This document shows, in pieces, positions 15,371 through 23,684 of a stretch of 64,000 bases of DNA. How positions within the stretch are numbered: position 1 is the first letter of the stretch; the number at the start of each line of letters is the position of its first letter. The notes beneath the pieces were generated by a model. That model had not been told where the DNA came from and ran no database searches. It worked only from the letters and a program-made list of their open reading frames with translations. Both the position numbers and the translations under genes were made by a program. The stretch spans positions 62,001 to 126,000 of the IMG/VR virus record IMGVR_UViG_3300032246_002821; one strand, written 5' to 3'. Source of the DNA: a virus.

Positions 15371-15631
15371 TTATAAGTCATATATGTCGTTAGCCCCAAA
15401 GTTATCATAGTCTTTGAACTCTTTGGGTTGGGGTAACATCTTGGCTATGCGTTGGTCGATGTAATCGTCCAATGCCTGGCGGAATTGTTCTTTAGCAGGC
15501 TCATACCTGCTTTCCTTGATACTATCACGTTTGTTGATACTGCCACGTTGCTCGGCTTCCCAAGCATCATCAGCTGCATCCATCATCTCTTCCAGTGCTT
15601 GACAGATTTTATCCATAATATTATCGCCCAT
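15371..15631 (-). CDS. Small acidic helical phage protein
   Basis: 86 residues from the ATG at 15631 (MGDNIMDKICQALEEMMDAA), chosen because AAGGAAA sits eight bases upstream. Acidic, predicted all-helical, ending in the Asp/Tyr-rich 'FKDYDNFGANDIYDL'. A sigma70-like promoter lies upstream. An internal ATG at 15616 is an alternative start. Function unknown. Confidence 0.65.
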   Translation of the reverse strand: MGDNIMDKICQALEEMMDAADDAWEAEQRGSINKRDSIKESRYEPAKEQFRQALDDYIDQRIAKMLPQPKEFKDYDNFGANDIYDL

Positions 15632-15646
15632 TACAAATTTCCTTAC

Positions 15647-15674
15647 AGTATATAACATTTAAAAATATAGTCAA
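15647..15674 (-). promoter_or_regulatory. Sigma70-like promoter
   Basis: Minus strand TTGACT, 16-base spacer, TATACT, ending 16 bases before the start of the 15371-15631 gene. Confidence 0.65.
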
Positions 15675-15677
15675 TAA

Positions 15678-15701
15678 AAAAGGTGGCCTAAGCCACCTTT
15701 T
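15678..15701 (-). terminator. Rho-independent terminator
   Basis: Ten-bp stem AAAAGGTGGC/GCCACCTTTT with a 4-base loop and a T tract on the minus strand, 22 bases after the stop of the outer-membrane protein gene. Confidence 0.85.
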
Positions 15702-15722
15702 CCATACCAAGTGTGGCGATTA

Positions 15723-16280
15723 TCAGAACTTGTAGTTGAGGCCTAGAGTAACGATGTTGTTATCCTTGATCTTGGTGCCGTCGCTCCAAGTATTCACATA
15801 ACGGTAACGTGCATCTGCTTCCCAGTTCTTGGCGATAGCATACTTCACGCCACCACCCACATTATAGATTGCCTTGTTGTTGTCGCGAACGCCATCACGG
15901 AAATCGTGATTCTGGACGCCAACACCAGCTAGAGCATAAGGTGTGAAACCAAATACTGAACCAAATGGGCTTACCACACCATTGGCTGCGACGCGAGTCT
16001 CGGCCTTCTGTGCGCCCTTCTTGAACTGTTCATCGACTGTGATTTCAGTTGCGAACATTGGACTCCACTTGTATCCAACCACGCCGCCGACGGTGGCAGG
16101 GTTGTCAGTTACTGTACGATCCAACTTTACTGCACCACCAGCATTAACACCAACGTACCAGCTATCTGGTGCTTCCACTTTAGGTGGAGGGGTTGGAGTA
16201 GTCTTCTTGCTGGGCAGATCACCAGCATATGCTGAGGTGACTGACAATGCAAGGATTGCTGCTGCGATATACTTTTTCAT
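15723..16280 (-). CDS. Outer-membrane beta-barrel protein (OmpA/Lom-type)
   Basis: 185 residues from the ATG at 16280, which follows AAAAGGAAAAG. Classic signal peptide (MKKYIAAAILALSVTSAYAG, cleavage after about residue 20), a Pro/Thr/Lys linker ('TTPTPPPKVEAP'), then about eight amphipathic strands ending in a C-terminal Phe (LGLNYKF), the signal for the BAM insertion machinery. It would sit in the host outer membrane. Phage-encoded barrels of this kind (for example lambda Lom) can alter the host surface. Both a sigma70-like and a late-type promoter precede it. A frame extension to 16346 lacks a signal peptide at its start and is rejected. Confidence 0.85.
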   Translation of the reverse strand: MKKYIAAAILALSVTSAYAGDLPSKKTTPTPPPKVEAPDSWYVGVNAGGAVKLDRTVTDNPATVGGVVGYKWSPMFATEITVDEQFKKGAQKAETRVAANGVVSPFGSVFGFTPYALAGVGVQNHDFRDGVRDNNKAIYNVGGGVKYAIAKNWEADARYRYVNTWSDGTKIKDNNIVTLGLNYKF

Positions 16281-16314
16281 TTTCTTTTCCTTTTGGTTTT
16301 TATAACACCCTGTT

Positions 16315-16343
16315 AATATACTAAGTTTGTACAGGGTTGTCAA
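16315..16343 (-). promoter_or_regulatory. Sigma70-like promoter for the outer-membrane protein
   Basis: Minus strand TTGACA (consensus), 17-base spacer, TATATT. Leader of about 28 bases to the 16280 ATG. One of the best matches in the window. Confidence 0.8.
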
Positions 16344-16384
16344 CAATTACTTGAATTTAATTCATTGTTGATCTAGTAGCAATT

Positions 16385-16392
16385 TATTTATG
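16385..16392 (-). promoter_or_regulatory. Possible late promoter (CATAAATA)
   Basis: One mismatch from TATAAATA, about 105 bases upstream of the outer-membrane protein start, suggesting expression both early and late. Distance is longer than for the other late sites. Confidence 0.4.
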
Positions 16393-16428
16393 CTTTTCAA
16401 ATCCGTTGTGCGTGTTTGCGACGCAACA

Positions 16429-17163
16429 TCACACTGCTAAAATCTGCACACTTCTGTCCAACCACTGCAAAATCAAGTCGGTTTCTTCGAAAAAACCCTT
16501 GGATTCGATGATTTCGTCCAGACAGGCGGGCAATCTCATACTATTTTTCAGATCATACAAATTATTGGTGTAATTGGGCGCATTAGTAGTCTTGTATACC
16601 ACCAGATTGATCCAACCATTTTGCTTGTCCAATTGGAAATGTGCGTCCCTGCAATCGAATCCCGTAGCAGCCAGCTGTAATATGAGATTGCTGAGTGTAT
16701 GGACGAAATACACGCCTGGTTCCACCACCAGATTTACTTTGTTGGTGTCGTTGGCCTGATTGACGCCCAATCTATAGGGCACCTGTATACACAAGCATCC
16801 ATCTGGTTTCAGGATCCTGTGCCAATTTATCAGTGTGCCCAGAGGGTTCAGACTGTATTGGAAACTATTGTGGCACCAGATCAGGTCCTGTTCAGGCAGT
16901 TCAACTTGGCTGAAATCAGTGTAGATCCATTTGATATTGGGATGGCTACGCATGATATTCACGTCAGGATACATCTCCACTGCTGTCACTTTGATGCCAT
17001 AGCTGACATTATCCCTGTTACAGAGTTCAGCCCACCACACTGCGTCCAGTCCTGCACCTGCTCCCATCACAGCTACATTTTTAATACCATCCATCCAGTC
17101 TTGGTACTTTTCCAGGATGGACAGTGTTTTTAGGCTGTATTGGTGACTTGCTAATGTATCCAT
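16429..17163 (-). CDS. Class I SAM-dependent methyltransferase
   Basis: 244 residues from the ATG at 17163, chosen for the GAGGAAG seven bases upstream. Rossmann methyltransferase fold: motif I VAVMGAGAGLDAVWW, acidic 'VTAVEMYPDV', motif 'LIWCHNSFQYSLNPLGTL' and 'WHRILKPDGCLCIQVPYR', typical of family-11-type small-molecule or sugar methyltransferases. It opens the glycan island, so the target is probably a sugar or glycolipid. An 11-residue longer start is possible but lacks a ribosome binding site. Confidence 0.78.
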   Translation of the reverse strand: MDTLASHQYSLKTLSILEKYQDWMDGIKNVAVMGAGAGLDAVWWAELCNRDNVSYGIKVTAVEMYPDVNIMRSHPNIKWIYTDFSQVELPEQDLIWCHNSFQYSLNPLGTLINWHRILKPDGCLCIQVPYRLGVNQANDTNKVNLVVEPGVYFVHTLSNLILQLAATGFDCRDAHFQLDKQNGWINLVVYKTTNAPNYTNNLYDLKNSMRLPACLDEIIESKGFFEETDLILQWLDRSVQILAV

Positions 17164-17255
17164 TTTTTCTTCCTCTTTGTGTTTATGCTTGCACATTGTT
17201 ATTGCATTAAAGTCTGGAATTTGTTACCATAGTTTTAAAGGAAATAAGTATTCAT

Positions 17256-18059
17256 ATGAAAATCACCATTTATCAACCACATCACGAACAAAATCAAAAA
17301 CTTACCCCCGAGTTCCAGGCGGTGCTTAATCCCAATATCAGCGACAGCGACTGGCATATCCAGAACTATCTGGGTATCTGTAAGATAGCAGAAACCCAGG
17401 AAATGGATTACTGGGGCACATTCAACAGCGATTGGCAAAGCCTGATTCCGGGATACACTGCACAGGACATCATAGATCACGTCAACGACAATCCAGATAA
17501 TGATGTGTACGTGTTCACTGCGTTCAGTTTCCTGGATGCCACTATTTACAATGTGTGGGAACAGGGACAGTGGTGCCACCCCGAGATCATTAAGCTGGCC
17601 AGCAGCATCTTGAACAAGATGGGTTATGATCCCGATCTGGTCAAACAGCCCATGACCTTCGCAGAAATGAGTTATGGACAGTGCATCATAGGCAACAAAA
17701 AGTTCTGGTCCGGCTGGTGCGAATTTCTCAACAAGATGAGCGAAGCTATGTATGAGCTCAGCGATTACGAAAAAGAAATCCTCAACAGCAACGCAGACAA
17801 AGCCAATACCAAAGACACCTACGTGCCTTATCTGGTGGAGCGTATGCTGGCCACCTATCTGCTGATCAATCGGGACGAGCTGACAGTGATGCCGCATCTG
17901 GACAATTACGAAAAAACACTGGGTGCAGAAATGCTGGGGCGGGTGCAAGACAAATACAATGCAGTGGCCGATGATGACCAGCAAGCACTGGGCAAATGGG
18001 TAGCTACACGCAGATTGGAAGCTGGCTGCTTCGACTGGGCCACATACTGGCGCACATGA
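17256..18059 (+). CDS. Putative glycosyltransferase-like protein
   Basis: 267 residues (MKITIYQPHHEQNQKLTPEF). 'MSYGQCIIGNKKFWSGWCEF' and 'YVPYLVERMLATYLLINRDE' resemble the C-terminal part of bacterial capsule-type glycosyltransferases (DUF4422-like: a 'YxxxxI-xKxxFxxYCxW' block followed by 'ERLxxxYL'). An AAGGAAATAAG upstream supports the start. Translationally coupled to the SDR gene downstream (ATGA overlap). Function inferred from motif likeness and location in the glycan island. Confidence 0.5.
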   Translation: MKITIYQPHHEQNQKLTPEFQAVLNPNISDSDWHIQNYLGICKIAETQEMDYWGTFNSDWQSLIPGYTAQDIIDHVNDNPDNDVYVFTAFSFLDATIYNVWEQGQWCHPEIIKLASSILNKMGYDPDLVKQPMTFAEMSYGQCIIGNKKFWSGWCEFLNKMSEAMYELSDYEKEILNSNADKANTKDTYVPYLVERMLATYLLINRDELTVMPHLDNYEKTLGAEMLGRVQDKYNAVADDDQQALGKWVATRRLEAGCFDWATYWRT

Positions 18060-18853
18060 AAATATTGATCACTGGTGCCGGCGGGTTCGTCGGCACCCAT
18101 TTAACCAAACACTACTCGCAGACAGAATGGCTGATACACAGCCCGGGCAGATCCCAATTGGATCTCACAGATGCACCGGCAGTTGCACGTTTTTTCGACA
18201 CCACCAGATATGATTGTGTCATACACACAGCACTGCACGGCCGAGATCGCGTGTACAACACAGATGCAGATCTGTATGATGTAAACCTGCAGATATGGCA
18301 GAATCTATCAGCTAACAGGCATAAGTTCGCTAAACTGATAAACATCAGCACAGGTATGGAGTATGATCCCAGCCGCAATATAGATCACGCCAGCGAAGAC
18401 GATATCAATTATGTGGAACCAGTGCTGCCCTATGCTGCTGTGAAAAATCTCATAGCCAAGCAGGTGTTGGCTCATCCCGACAGTTACAATCTCAGACTGT
18501 TCGGAGCATTACATTATTCTGAGAAAAACAGGTTTTTCGATAACCTGTTGAAACAGCAGCAATTCCATATAAAAACAGATAGGCGTTATGATTATTTCAA
18601 TCTGGATGATTTACCCACTGTGATAGACGCTGTTATGTTCGATAACTGTGTGCATCGTGACATAAACTGCGTGTATGAAAACAAATACACACTGGGCCAA
18701 TTGGCAGAGATGTTCTGCCAGATTCAAAATCTAAATTATAATAAAGTCATCATTGACGATGTACACCCGCACAGCTACACAGGTGATAGTTCTAGGCTCA
18801 GCAGTCTGAATATTCCTTTGCTGGGCCTGGAATTGGGTATGTTACGGTATTAA
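18056..18853 (+). CDS. NAD(P)-dependent SDR sugar reductase/epimerase
   Basis: 265 residues. Extended SDR: nucleotide-binding GAGGFVG (7-13), 'SQLDLTDAPAVARFFDTTRY' and 'VIHTALHGRD' as in GDP-fucose synthase/RmlD-type reductases, 'NISTGMEYDP', and catalytic-type Y-x-x-x-K in 'LPYAAVKNLI'. With GDP-mannose 4,6-dehydratase encoded in the same island, it is a good candidate for reducing or epimerising the 4-keto-6-deoxy intermediate. Starts within the stop of the preceding gene (ATGA). Its end overlaps the convergent 18842 gene by 12 bases. Confidence 0.75.
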   Translation: MKILITGAGGFVGTHLTKHYSQTEWLIHSPGRSQLDLTDAPAVARFFDTTRYDCVIHTALHGRDRVYNTDADLYDVNLQIWQNLSANRHKFAKLINISTGMEYDPSRNIDHASEDDINYVEPVLPYAAVKNLIAKQVLAHPDSYNLRLFGALHYSEKNRFFDNLLKQQQFHIKTDRRYDYFNLDDLPTVIDAVMFDNCVHRDINCVYENKYTLGQLAEMFCQIQNLNYNKVIIDDVHPHSYTGDSSRLSSLNIPLLGLELGMLRY

Positions 18854-19810
18854 CCGTTCGAGCATGGCTGTGTAATCTGCCCACACACTCTGTTTGCTAT
18901 AGGCTTCATACAACGGCTCCAAGGGTTTGGTGCCATTAGTGATGATTTCTCGTAGACTGCTGTTTTCAATCAAAATGCCAGGTTCCAGATTCCACATATT
19001 ACGCATCTGATGGCTGCGTGTTATGGCGATGGGACGACGGGCGGCCAGAGCATAATCAGGGCTGCTGGCGATGCCACAACCATCCAGATAATCATAAAAG
19101 TAGCAGTTGATGGTGTTGTGTGCTAGCAGATCCACTATCTGTGCGGTATCCAATAATTCGTGTGTGGCTATGATTTCGATACCAGGCTTTGTGATGATAT
19201 CACGCACTTCCTGCACACGACGATGTGCATCCACGCCGTGTGGATCTCCGTAGAATCCATAGGGAATATGCAATCTGATGATAGCCTCATCGAATTCTTC
19301 TTGCACCTGATGTGCGATCCGTGGAATGCCTTTGTGTACTGGTCCGAAACCCTGGAAACCGATGATGGGTTTGGCACCGTCCTGATACACGTGGGTGGTG
19401 GGATCTGGTAATAGCCTGTTGGTGATAAAAACGTGGTCATTGCCCACTACGCTGGGATCATCTGCCAGCAGGTATTTCCAACCCCAGTGATCTTCTGGAC
19501 GGAAATTATCTGCCAGGGCCTGATGCATATCGTGATGTATTTTCACGTGCGGAATATTGGTAAAAGGCGCACGGAGAGCTGGATCATTCATCCAGGGCGT
19601 GGTGCCGACCGCATAGTTATAGATCACCACTTTGGGTTCGAAGCTTCGGATCTTGTCGTGTACTTCGGCAATGCTGTCGGTATACAACAGATCGAATTCA
19701 TATTCCGGATGCTGTAGCAGCGTTTCTCCGATAAGCTTACCGATAATGCCGATGCCGCAGGCTGCTTTTGCGCCCAGTGTCTGTGTTACGAATAATACTT
19801 TATGTTTCAT
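18842..19810 (-). CDS. GT-B-type glycosyltransferase paralogue 1
   Basis: 322 residues from the ATG at 19810, which overlaps the upstream stop (ATGA). N-terminal 'HKVLFVTQTLGAKAACGIG' is a GT-B start; the C-terminal half has 'IIGFQGFGPVHKGIPRIA' (GT4-like glycine-rich turn and lysine) and 'SPDYALAARRPIAITRSHQM', the donor-binding region. The second half aligns by eye with the 20776 protein ('KPGIEI/VK' and 'NTINxxFY' shared), so these are tandem paralogues. Acceptor and sugar unknown. Confidence 0.7.
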   Translation of the reverse strand: MKHKVLFVTQTLGAKAACGIGIIGKLIGETLLQHPEYEFDLLYTDSIAEVHDKIRSFEPKVVIYNYAVGTTPWMNDPALRAPFTNIPHVKIHHDMHQALADNFRPEDHWGWKYLLADDPSVVGNDHVFITNRLLPDPTTHVYQDGAKPIIGFQGFGPVHKGIPRIAHQVQEEFDEAIIRLHIPYGFYGDPHGVDAHRRVQEVRDIITKPGIEIIATHELLDTAQIVDLLAHNTINCYFYDYLDGCGIASSPDYALAARRPIAITRSHQMRNMWNLEPGILIENSSLREIITNGTKPLEPLYEAYSKQSVWADYTAMLERLIP

Positions 19811-20766
19811 TTGTTTACCTGTTGATTGATCCAATTATAAGTCTTAGTGAGGTCAGCCAACAAATCCTGTTTGGGTGCCCATTGTAATTTATCTTTGATC
19901 AGATCGTTGTTGCTGTTTCTGCCACGCACACCTTCCGGTCCAGGAATGTGCTTTTTGACCAGTGTTTTACCAGCTATGCCCGATACCATATCCACCAGTT
20001 GATTGATGCTGATCATCTGATCCGATCCGATGTTGACTGGTCCTGGGAAATCACTGGTTACCAGACGCATCACGCCTTCCACACAATCATCTATGTGCAG
20101 GAAGCTACGCAACTGTTCACCATCGCCCCAGATCTCGATCTCTGATCCATCGGCTGCCTCAGCTACTTTGCGGCAGATAGCAGCTGGTGCTTTTTCCTTG
20201 CCGCCCTGCCAGGTGCCATATTCACCGAAGATGTTGTGGAACCTGGCGATGCGATTTTTCATACCATATTGTTTGTTGTAGGCCAGATACATACGTTCGC
20301 TGAACAGTTTCTCCCAGCCGTATTCGCTGTCAGGATATGCAGGATATGCCGACTCTTCACGGCAATCTGGATTGGCATCCATCTGCAGATGCTCGTTGTA
20401 TACGCAGGCACTGCTGCTGAAGAACACCTGTTTACATCCCACACGATTGGCTGCTGCCAACACATTCAGGTTGATACCAGCACTGTTGTTCATGACATCT
20501 GCATCGTGTTCGCCTGTGTTGATATATCCGGCACCGCCCATATCTGCTGCCAATTGGAAGATGATGTCGGCGGGAAAATCCACTATGTTATCCACTTGTT
20601 CCTGATAATACAGATTGGCGATGTGAAAATCATCCGCTTCCGTTTCCGCGAATTCAGGAAACTTCAAGTCAGCACCACGTACCCAATAACCTTCTGCTTT
20701 CAATCTTTTAACGATATGGCTGCCGATGAATCCACCTGCGCCACAAACTATTGCTGTCTTTTGCAT
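19807..20766 (-). CDS. gme: GDP-mannose 3,5-epimerase-like SDR enzyme
   Basis: 319 residues. Very close in pattern to plant-type GDP-mannose 3,5-epimerase: GAGGFIGSH (9-17), 'QLAADMGGAGYI', 'SSSACVYNEHLQ', catalytic Y-x-x-x-K in 'EYGWEKLFSERMY', 'RFHNIFGEYGTWQGGKEKAP', 'GDGEQLRSFLHIDDCVEGVM', and 'HIPGPEGVRGRNSNNDLI'. The family converts GDP-D-mannose to GDP-L-galactose or GDP-L-gulose. Sits between two glycosyltransferase genes with overlapping or near-overlapping ends. It may act on GDP-mannose or on a product of the dehydratase (25286-26305). Confidence 0.85.
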   Translation of the reverse strand: MQKTAIVCGAGGFIGSHIVKRLKAEGYWVRGADLKFPEFAETEADDFHIANLYYQEQVDNIVDFPADIIFQLAADMGGAGYINTGEHDADVMNNSAGINLNVLAAANRVGCKQVFFSSSACVYNEHLQMDANPDCREESAYPAYPDSEYGWEKLFSERMYLAYNKQYGMKNRIARFHNIFGEYGTWQGGKEKAPAAICRKVAEAADGSEIEIWGDGEQLRSFLHIDDCVEGVMRLVTSDFPGPVNIGSDQMISINQLVDMVSGIAGKTLVKKHIPGPEGVRGRNSNNDLIKDKLQWAPKQDLLADLTKTYNWINQQVNK

Positions 20767-20775
20767 TTTACCACC

Positions 20776-21738
20776 TTATTCGAATAATATTTCTATGAGT
20801 CTTTTCTGACAGCCAGCTGGACTCCAGTTTGCGGCCATCTGCTTAACATATGTATCTCCTGCGTCTATCAGTTGTCGTAAATCGCATTGTGGATACACAG
20901 GTTGATACGCCATTATATGACGGAATGTGTCGTTGGCCAATATGGCCAGGGGACGTTGGCTAGCGATGGCCTGGTCCGTGGCTGCTGCCAATCCCGGCAT
21001 CTGCCTGGTATAGAAGAAGGCATTGATGGTATTCTGGCTACACCAGTGTATCAGGTCCTCATCGCTCATGAAATCGTGTGTTATTTTCACCTCTATTCCA
21101 GGCTTGGCTGCTGCTCTGCACTGCGCCTCTATCTGGTTTGCCAGGGCCTGGTTGCCATCTGCGTAACTGGCCTGTGGTATGTTGATGTGTACCACAGCCT
21201 GGTCGAATTCTTTGCTGGCTGCTTCCACTATCAGATGGAACCCTTTGTCTATGGTGGCATAACCGAAACTGCCTATCACAGGCACTGCCTTTTCCTGATA
21301 AGGTTGTAGTTGCACCTGTGGCAGGGGCCTGGGGAATGCCTGGAATTTCTTGTTATGATATTCCATAGTGGGGTCCATAACCAGATAGTAATCGAAATCA
21401 TCACCTGTCAGGTTCACCACTGGATTGTTGGGGCTCATTTCCAGGATGATGTTTACTTTGATACCTGGTAATTTTTTAAATCTGGTGCTGTCTACGCTTT
21501 CAAAAGCTCGCATAGTCGCGTGGTGATAATTAAAAATATAAACATCGTAATCCCCGCGAGGCAGGCCATCAACAACAATGGTACCATTATGAAGCTGGCC
21601 AATATCTAGTTGATTGATTTCCACATAGTCTATGTTCCAATTTTCATTATCTCTGATGGCATTGTAGATCATCTGTCCTGATTTATAGATGCTGCAACTC
21701 GCTGCACGGGTGTTTATATATAAAAATCTGTAGGTCAT
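20776..21738 (-). CDS. GT-B-type glycosyltransferase paralogue 2
   Basis: 320 residues (MTYRFLYINTRAASCSIYKS). 'VIGSFGYATIDKGFHLIVEA', 'KPGIEVKITHDFMSDEDLIH', 'NTINAFFYTRQ' and 'ATDQAIASQRPLAILANDTF' match the donor-binding half of the neighbouring 18842 protein. Start overlaps the 21735 gene stop by 4 bases. Likely a cytoplasmic transferase adding one sugar of a glycan. Confidence 0.7.
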   Translation of the reverse strand: MTYRFLYINTRAASCSIYKSGQMIYNAIRDNENWNIDYVEINQLDIGQLHNGTIVVDGLPRGDYDVYIFNYHHATMRAFESVDSTRFKKLPGIKVNIILEMSPNNPVVNLTGDDFDYYLVMDPTMEYHNKKFQAFPRPLPQVQLQPYQEKAVPVIGSFGYATIDKGFHLIVEAASKEFDQAVVHINIPQASYADGNQALANQIEAQCRAAAKPGIEVKITHDFMSDEDLIHWCSQNTINAFFYTRQMPGLAAATDQAIASQRPLAILANDTFRHIMAYQPVYPQCDLRQLIDAGDTYVKQMAANWSPAGCQKRLIEILFE

Positions 21739-22778
21739 CTTGTAATCATTTCCGCTAATACAGGTGCCAGGTTACGGTAGTCGTGTGCCTTCCTCCAATC
21801 AGCCAATCTTTGCAATTTGCTGATGGTGGCTGCATCTGGATTCTGTAATTTGTTCCAGGTGTCCACTATACCTGCTGCTATATCGAACATCTTGTCTCCC
21901 GGCAGATAAAATAGTATGTCTTCCAATTCTTCGAATATCATTTGCGGTGTAACTGCCACAGGCCTACCGCTGGCTATACCATAACGCACACTACCACTCA
22001 CTGGCTCCGTGGTGTGCTGGTAGCTGTTGACTATCAGATCACATTCGCTCAACAGGCGCAGGCTTTCCGTATCTGGCAAGAATTTGGTGTGTAATTCCAC
22101 ATATTCAGATATACCCAGGTTATCTATCAGTATACGTGCTTCTGCTATCATATCCCTGCTGATGCTGGCAGGATGTTCGGCATTGACCAGTCGCAGGCGG
22201 AAATCCATATCCTGACCACGTAACAGTGCCACCGCCGATATCAATTCCAACAGTCCTTTGTTGGGTAGGAAGAAACCGAAGTTGCCTATCAGTACGCTGC
22301 CCTGGGTCTGATCTTTGTCAGGCACTGGCAAGCATTGTATACCGTGGGGGAATACCTGTGCTGTGGTCACACCCTGTGCTTTGATTGTTTTGAGATCAGG
22401 CGTGCTTTGCACAGTGACAAATTTACACATATTCAGTTCGGTGCTTATATTAGCTACACCTGAACCCAGGCTGTGGATCATAACAATGACCTGGGTGTTT
22501 TTAGCTGTCATGCTGCGTATCAGATTGGCCAGATGACCGTTGTTGAACAGGCCATAATGATATTGCACCACTAGCACATCAAAGTCCATCTGGCTGATGA
22601 CATCAAAACCGCCAGCCACATTCCAACATCTGATGACATTGGCAGGATCAGGCGCAAGCAAATCTGAAGTGTGAGCAGCTAAAACTGTCACAGGCATACC
22701 CAGATGTTCCAACAAATGATCTGTATATGTGGCAATACCGCACCTGGTATTGTAGGTGCTTATCCAACCTATCCTCAT
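21735..22778 (-). CDS. GT4-family glycosyltransferase
   Basis: 347 residues. Clear GT-B fold: N-terminal 'MRIGWISTYNTRCGIATYTD', the linker 'TAQVFPHGIQ', glycine/lysine-containing 'GNFGFFLPNKGLLELISA', and C-terminal 'ECDLIVNSYQHTTEPVSGSV' followed by 'RYGIASGRPVAVT', the E-x(7)-like donor site. Third member of the tandem glycosyltransferase run. Start and stop overlap neighbours by 4 bases, indicating one operon. Confidence 0.82.
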   Translation of the reverse strand: MRIGWISTYNTRCGIATYTDHLLEHLGMPVTVLAAHTSDLLAPDPANVIRCWNVAGGFDVISQMDFDVLVVQYHYGLFNNGHLANLIRSMTAKNTQVIVMIHSLGSGVANISTELNMCKFVTVQSTPDLKTIKAQGVTTAQVFPHGIQCLPVPDKDQTQGSVLIGNFGFFLPNKGLLELISAVALLRGQDMDFRLRLVNAEHPASISRDMIAEARILIDNLGISEYVELHTKFLPDTESLRLLSECDLIVNSYQHTTEPVSGSVRYGIASGRPVAVTPQMIFEELEDILFYLPGDKMFDIAAGIVDTWNKLQNPDAATISKLQRLADWRKAHDYRNLAPVLAEMITR

Positions 22779-23683
22779 AGAATCCTGAATCCCGGCTTTG
22801 TATGTGTAGTGTCTGCACAGTCTGAGAAAATCACCACCGCTTTGTTATCGTCCGTGGTGTTACTGAAATTGAATTCACTAACAAAGTTGAGCCCATAGGG
22901 CAAAACATCTTCGGGCTTATGACTGAAACAAATGAATTTTTTATTACTGTTTAGATTTTTATGTGTGGTACTATAGGTAAAAGGTCCTGAGTTTTTACCC
23001 ACGATGATGTCGCAACTGTGGCTCAACACACCTATCTCACATATATCACAACCCATGTTGAAAATGTCATCTGTGAAGTATATGTTTGCAAAGTCCGTCA
23101 CAAAACGTTCGGTTACCACAAAGTTATCCTGTGGATATTTTTGTGCCAACGTGATGATGATGTCTGCCATATTACCCATACTACTCTGTGTGCTCTGTAC
23201 TTGACCGTTGCAGAACAAAAATGTCCTGCCTGTCTTGTCTGCAAAAAACTTGCTGACGCTCGTGCTATCTATTTTGCTGAGATCATAATCAGGCACATAA
23301 TGCCACACATCAGACAGACGCAGATCCAGATTATAGTGTGCTGACAAATGATTGTACAACTCACTGTAGATTTTACGATGGTCTATATAACTGGGATGAG
23401 TATTGGGCCACAGTCCCTGGTAAGCACCTACCCAGGTATTGATGAACAAAGTGTTGCCCGTGTGTGCTAACCTCTGGTGCATGGGTATCTGAGCCAGCAT
23501 ACGCTGGCAAGTTTCTGCATCAGGGGAAGGTGCCAGATCCTGTGTGGACCTGGCATTTTTGCTGTGTATATATTGATAATTTAACCCAGGCAACTGGCTC
23601 TGGATGTCAGTGACTAAACCTCTAGTGCTGAACAGATCACCGTAGTGCCAATGGTTAAAAAATACAATATCAGTGATTTGCAT
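22775..23683 (-). CDS. Putative GT9-like glycosyltransferase
   Basis: 302 residues (MQITDIVFFNHWHYGDLFST). 'FLFCNGQVQSTQSS' and the C-terminal 'HSCDIIVGKNSGPFTYS' resemble the donor-binding end of heptosyltransferase-type (GT9) enzymes, with a GxNSGP turn. No signal peptide or membrane span. Operon position between glycosyltransferase and C-methyltransferase genes supports a sugar-related role. Assignment is tentative. Confidence 0.5.
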   Translation of the reverse strand: MQITDIVFFNHWHYGDLFSTRGLVTDIQSQLPGLNYQYIHSKNARSTQDLAPSPDAETCQRMLAQIPMHQRLAHTGNTLFINTWVGAYQGLWPNTHPSYIDHRKIYSELYNHLSAHYNLDLRLSDVWHYVPDYDLSKIDSTSVSKFFADKTGRTFLFCNGQVQSTQSSMGNMADIIITLAQKYPQDNFVVTERFVTDFANIYFTDDIFNMGCDICEIGVLSHSCDIIVGKNSGPFTYSTTHKNLNSNKKFICFSHKPEDVLPYGLNFVSEFNFSNTTDDNKAVVIFSDCADTTHTKPGFRIL

Positions 23684-23684
23684 A

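Noticed and set aside
17235-17984. 249-codon minus-strand frame opposite the 17256 gene
   Set aside because: His/Ile/Val-rich shadow; the plus-strand gene has a ribosome binding site, is coupled to the SDR gene and has sensible composition.
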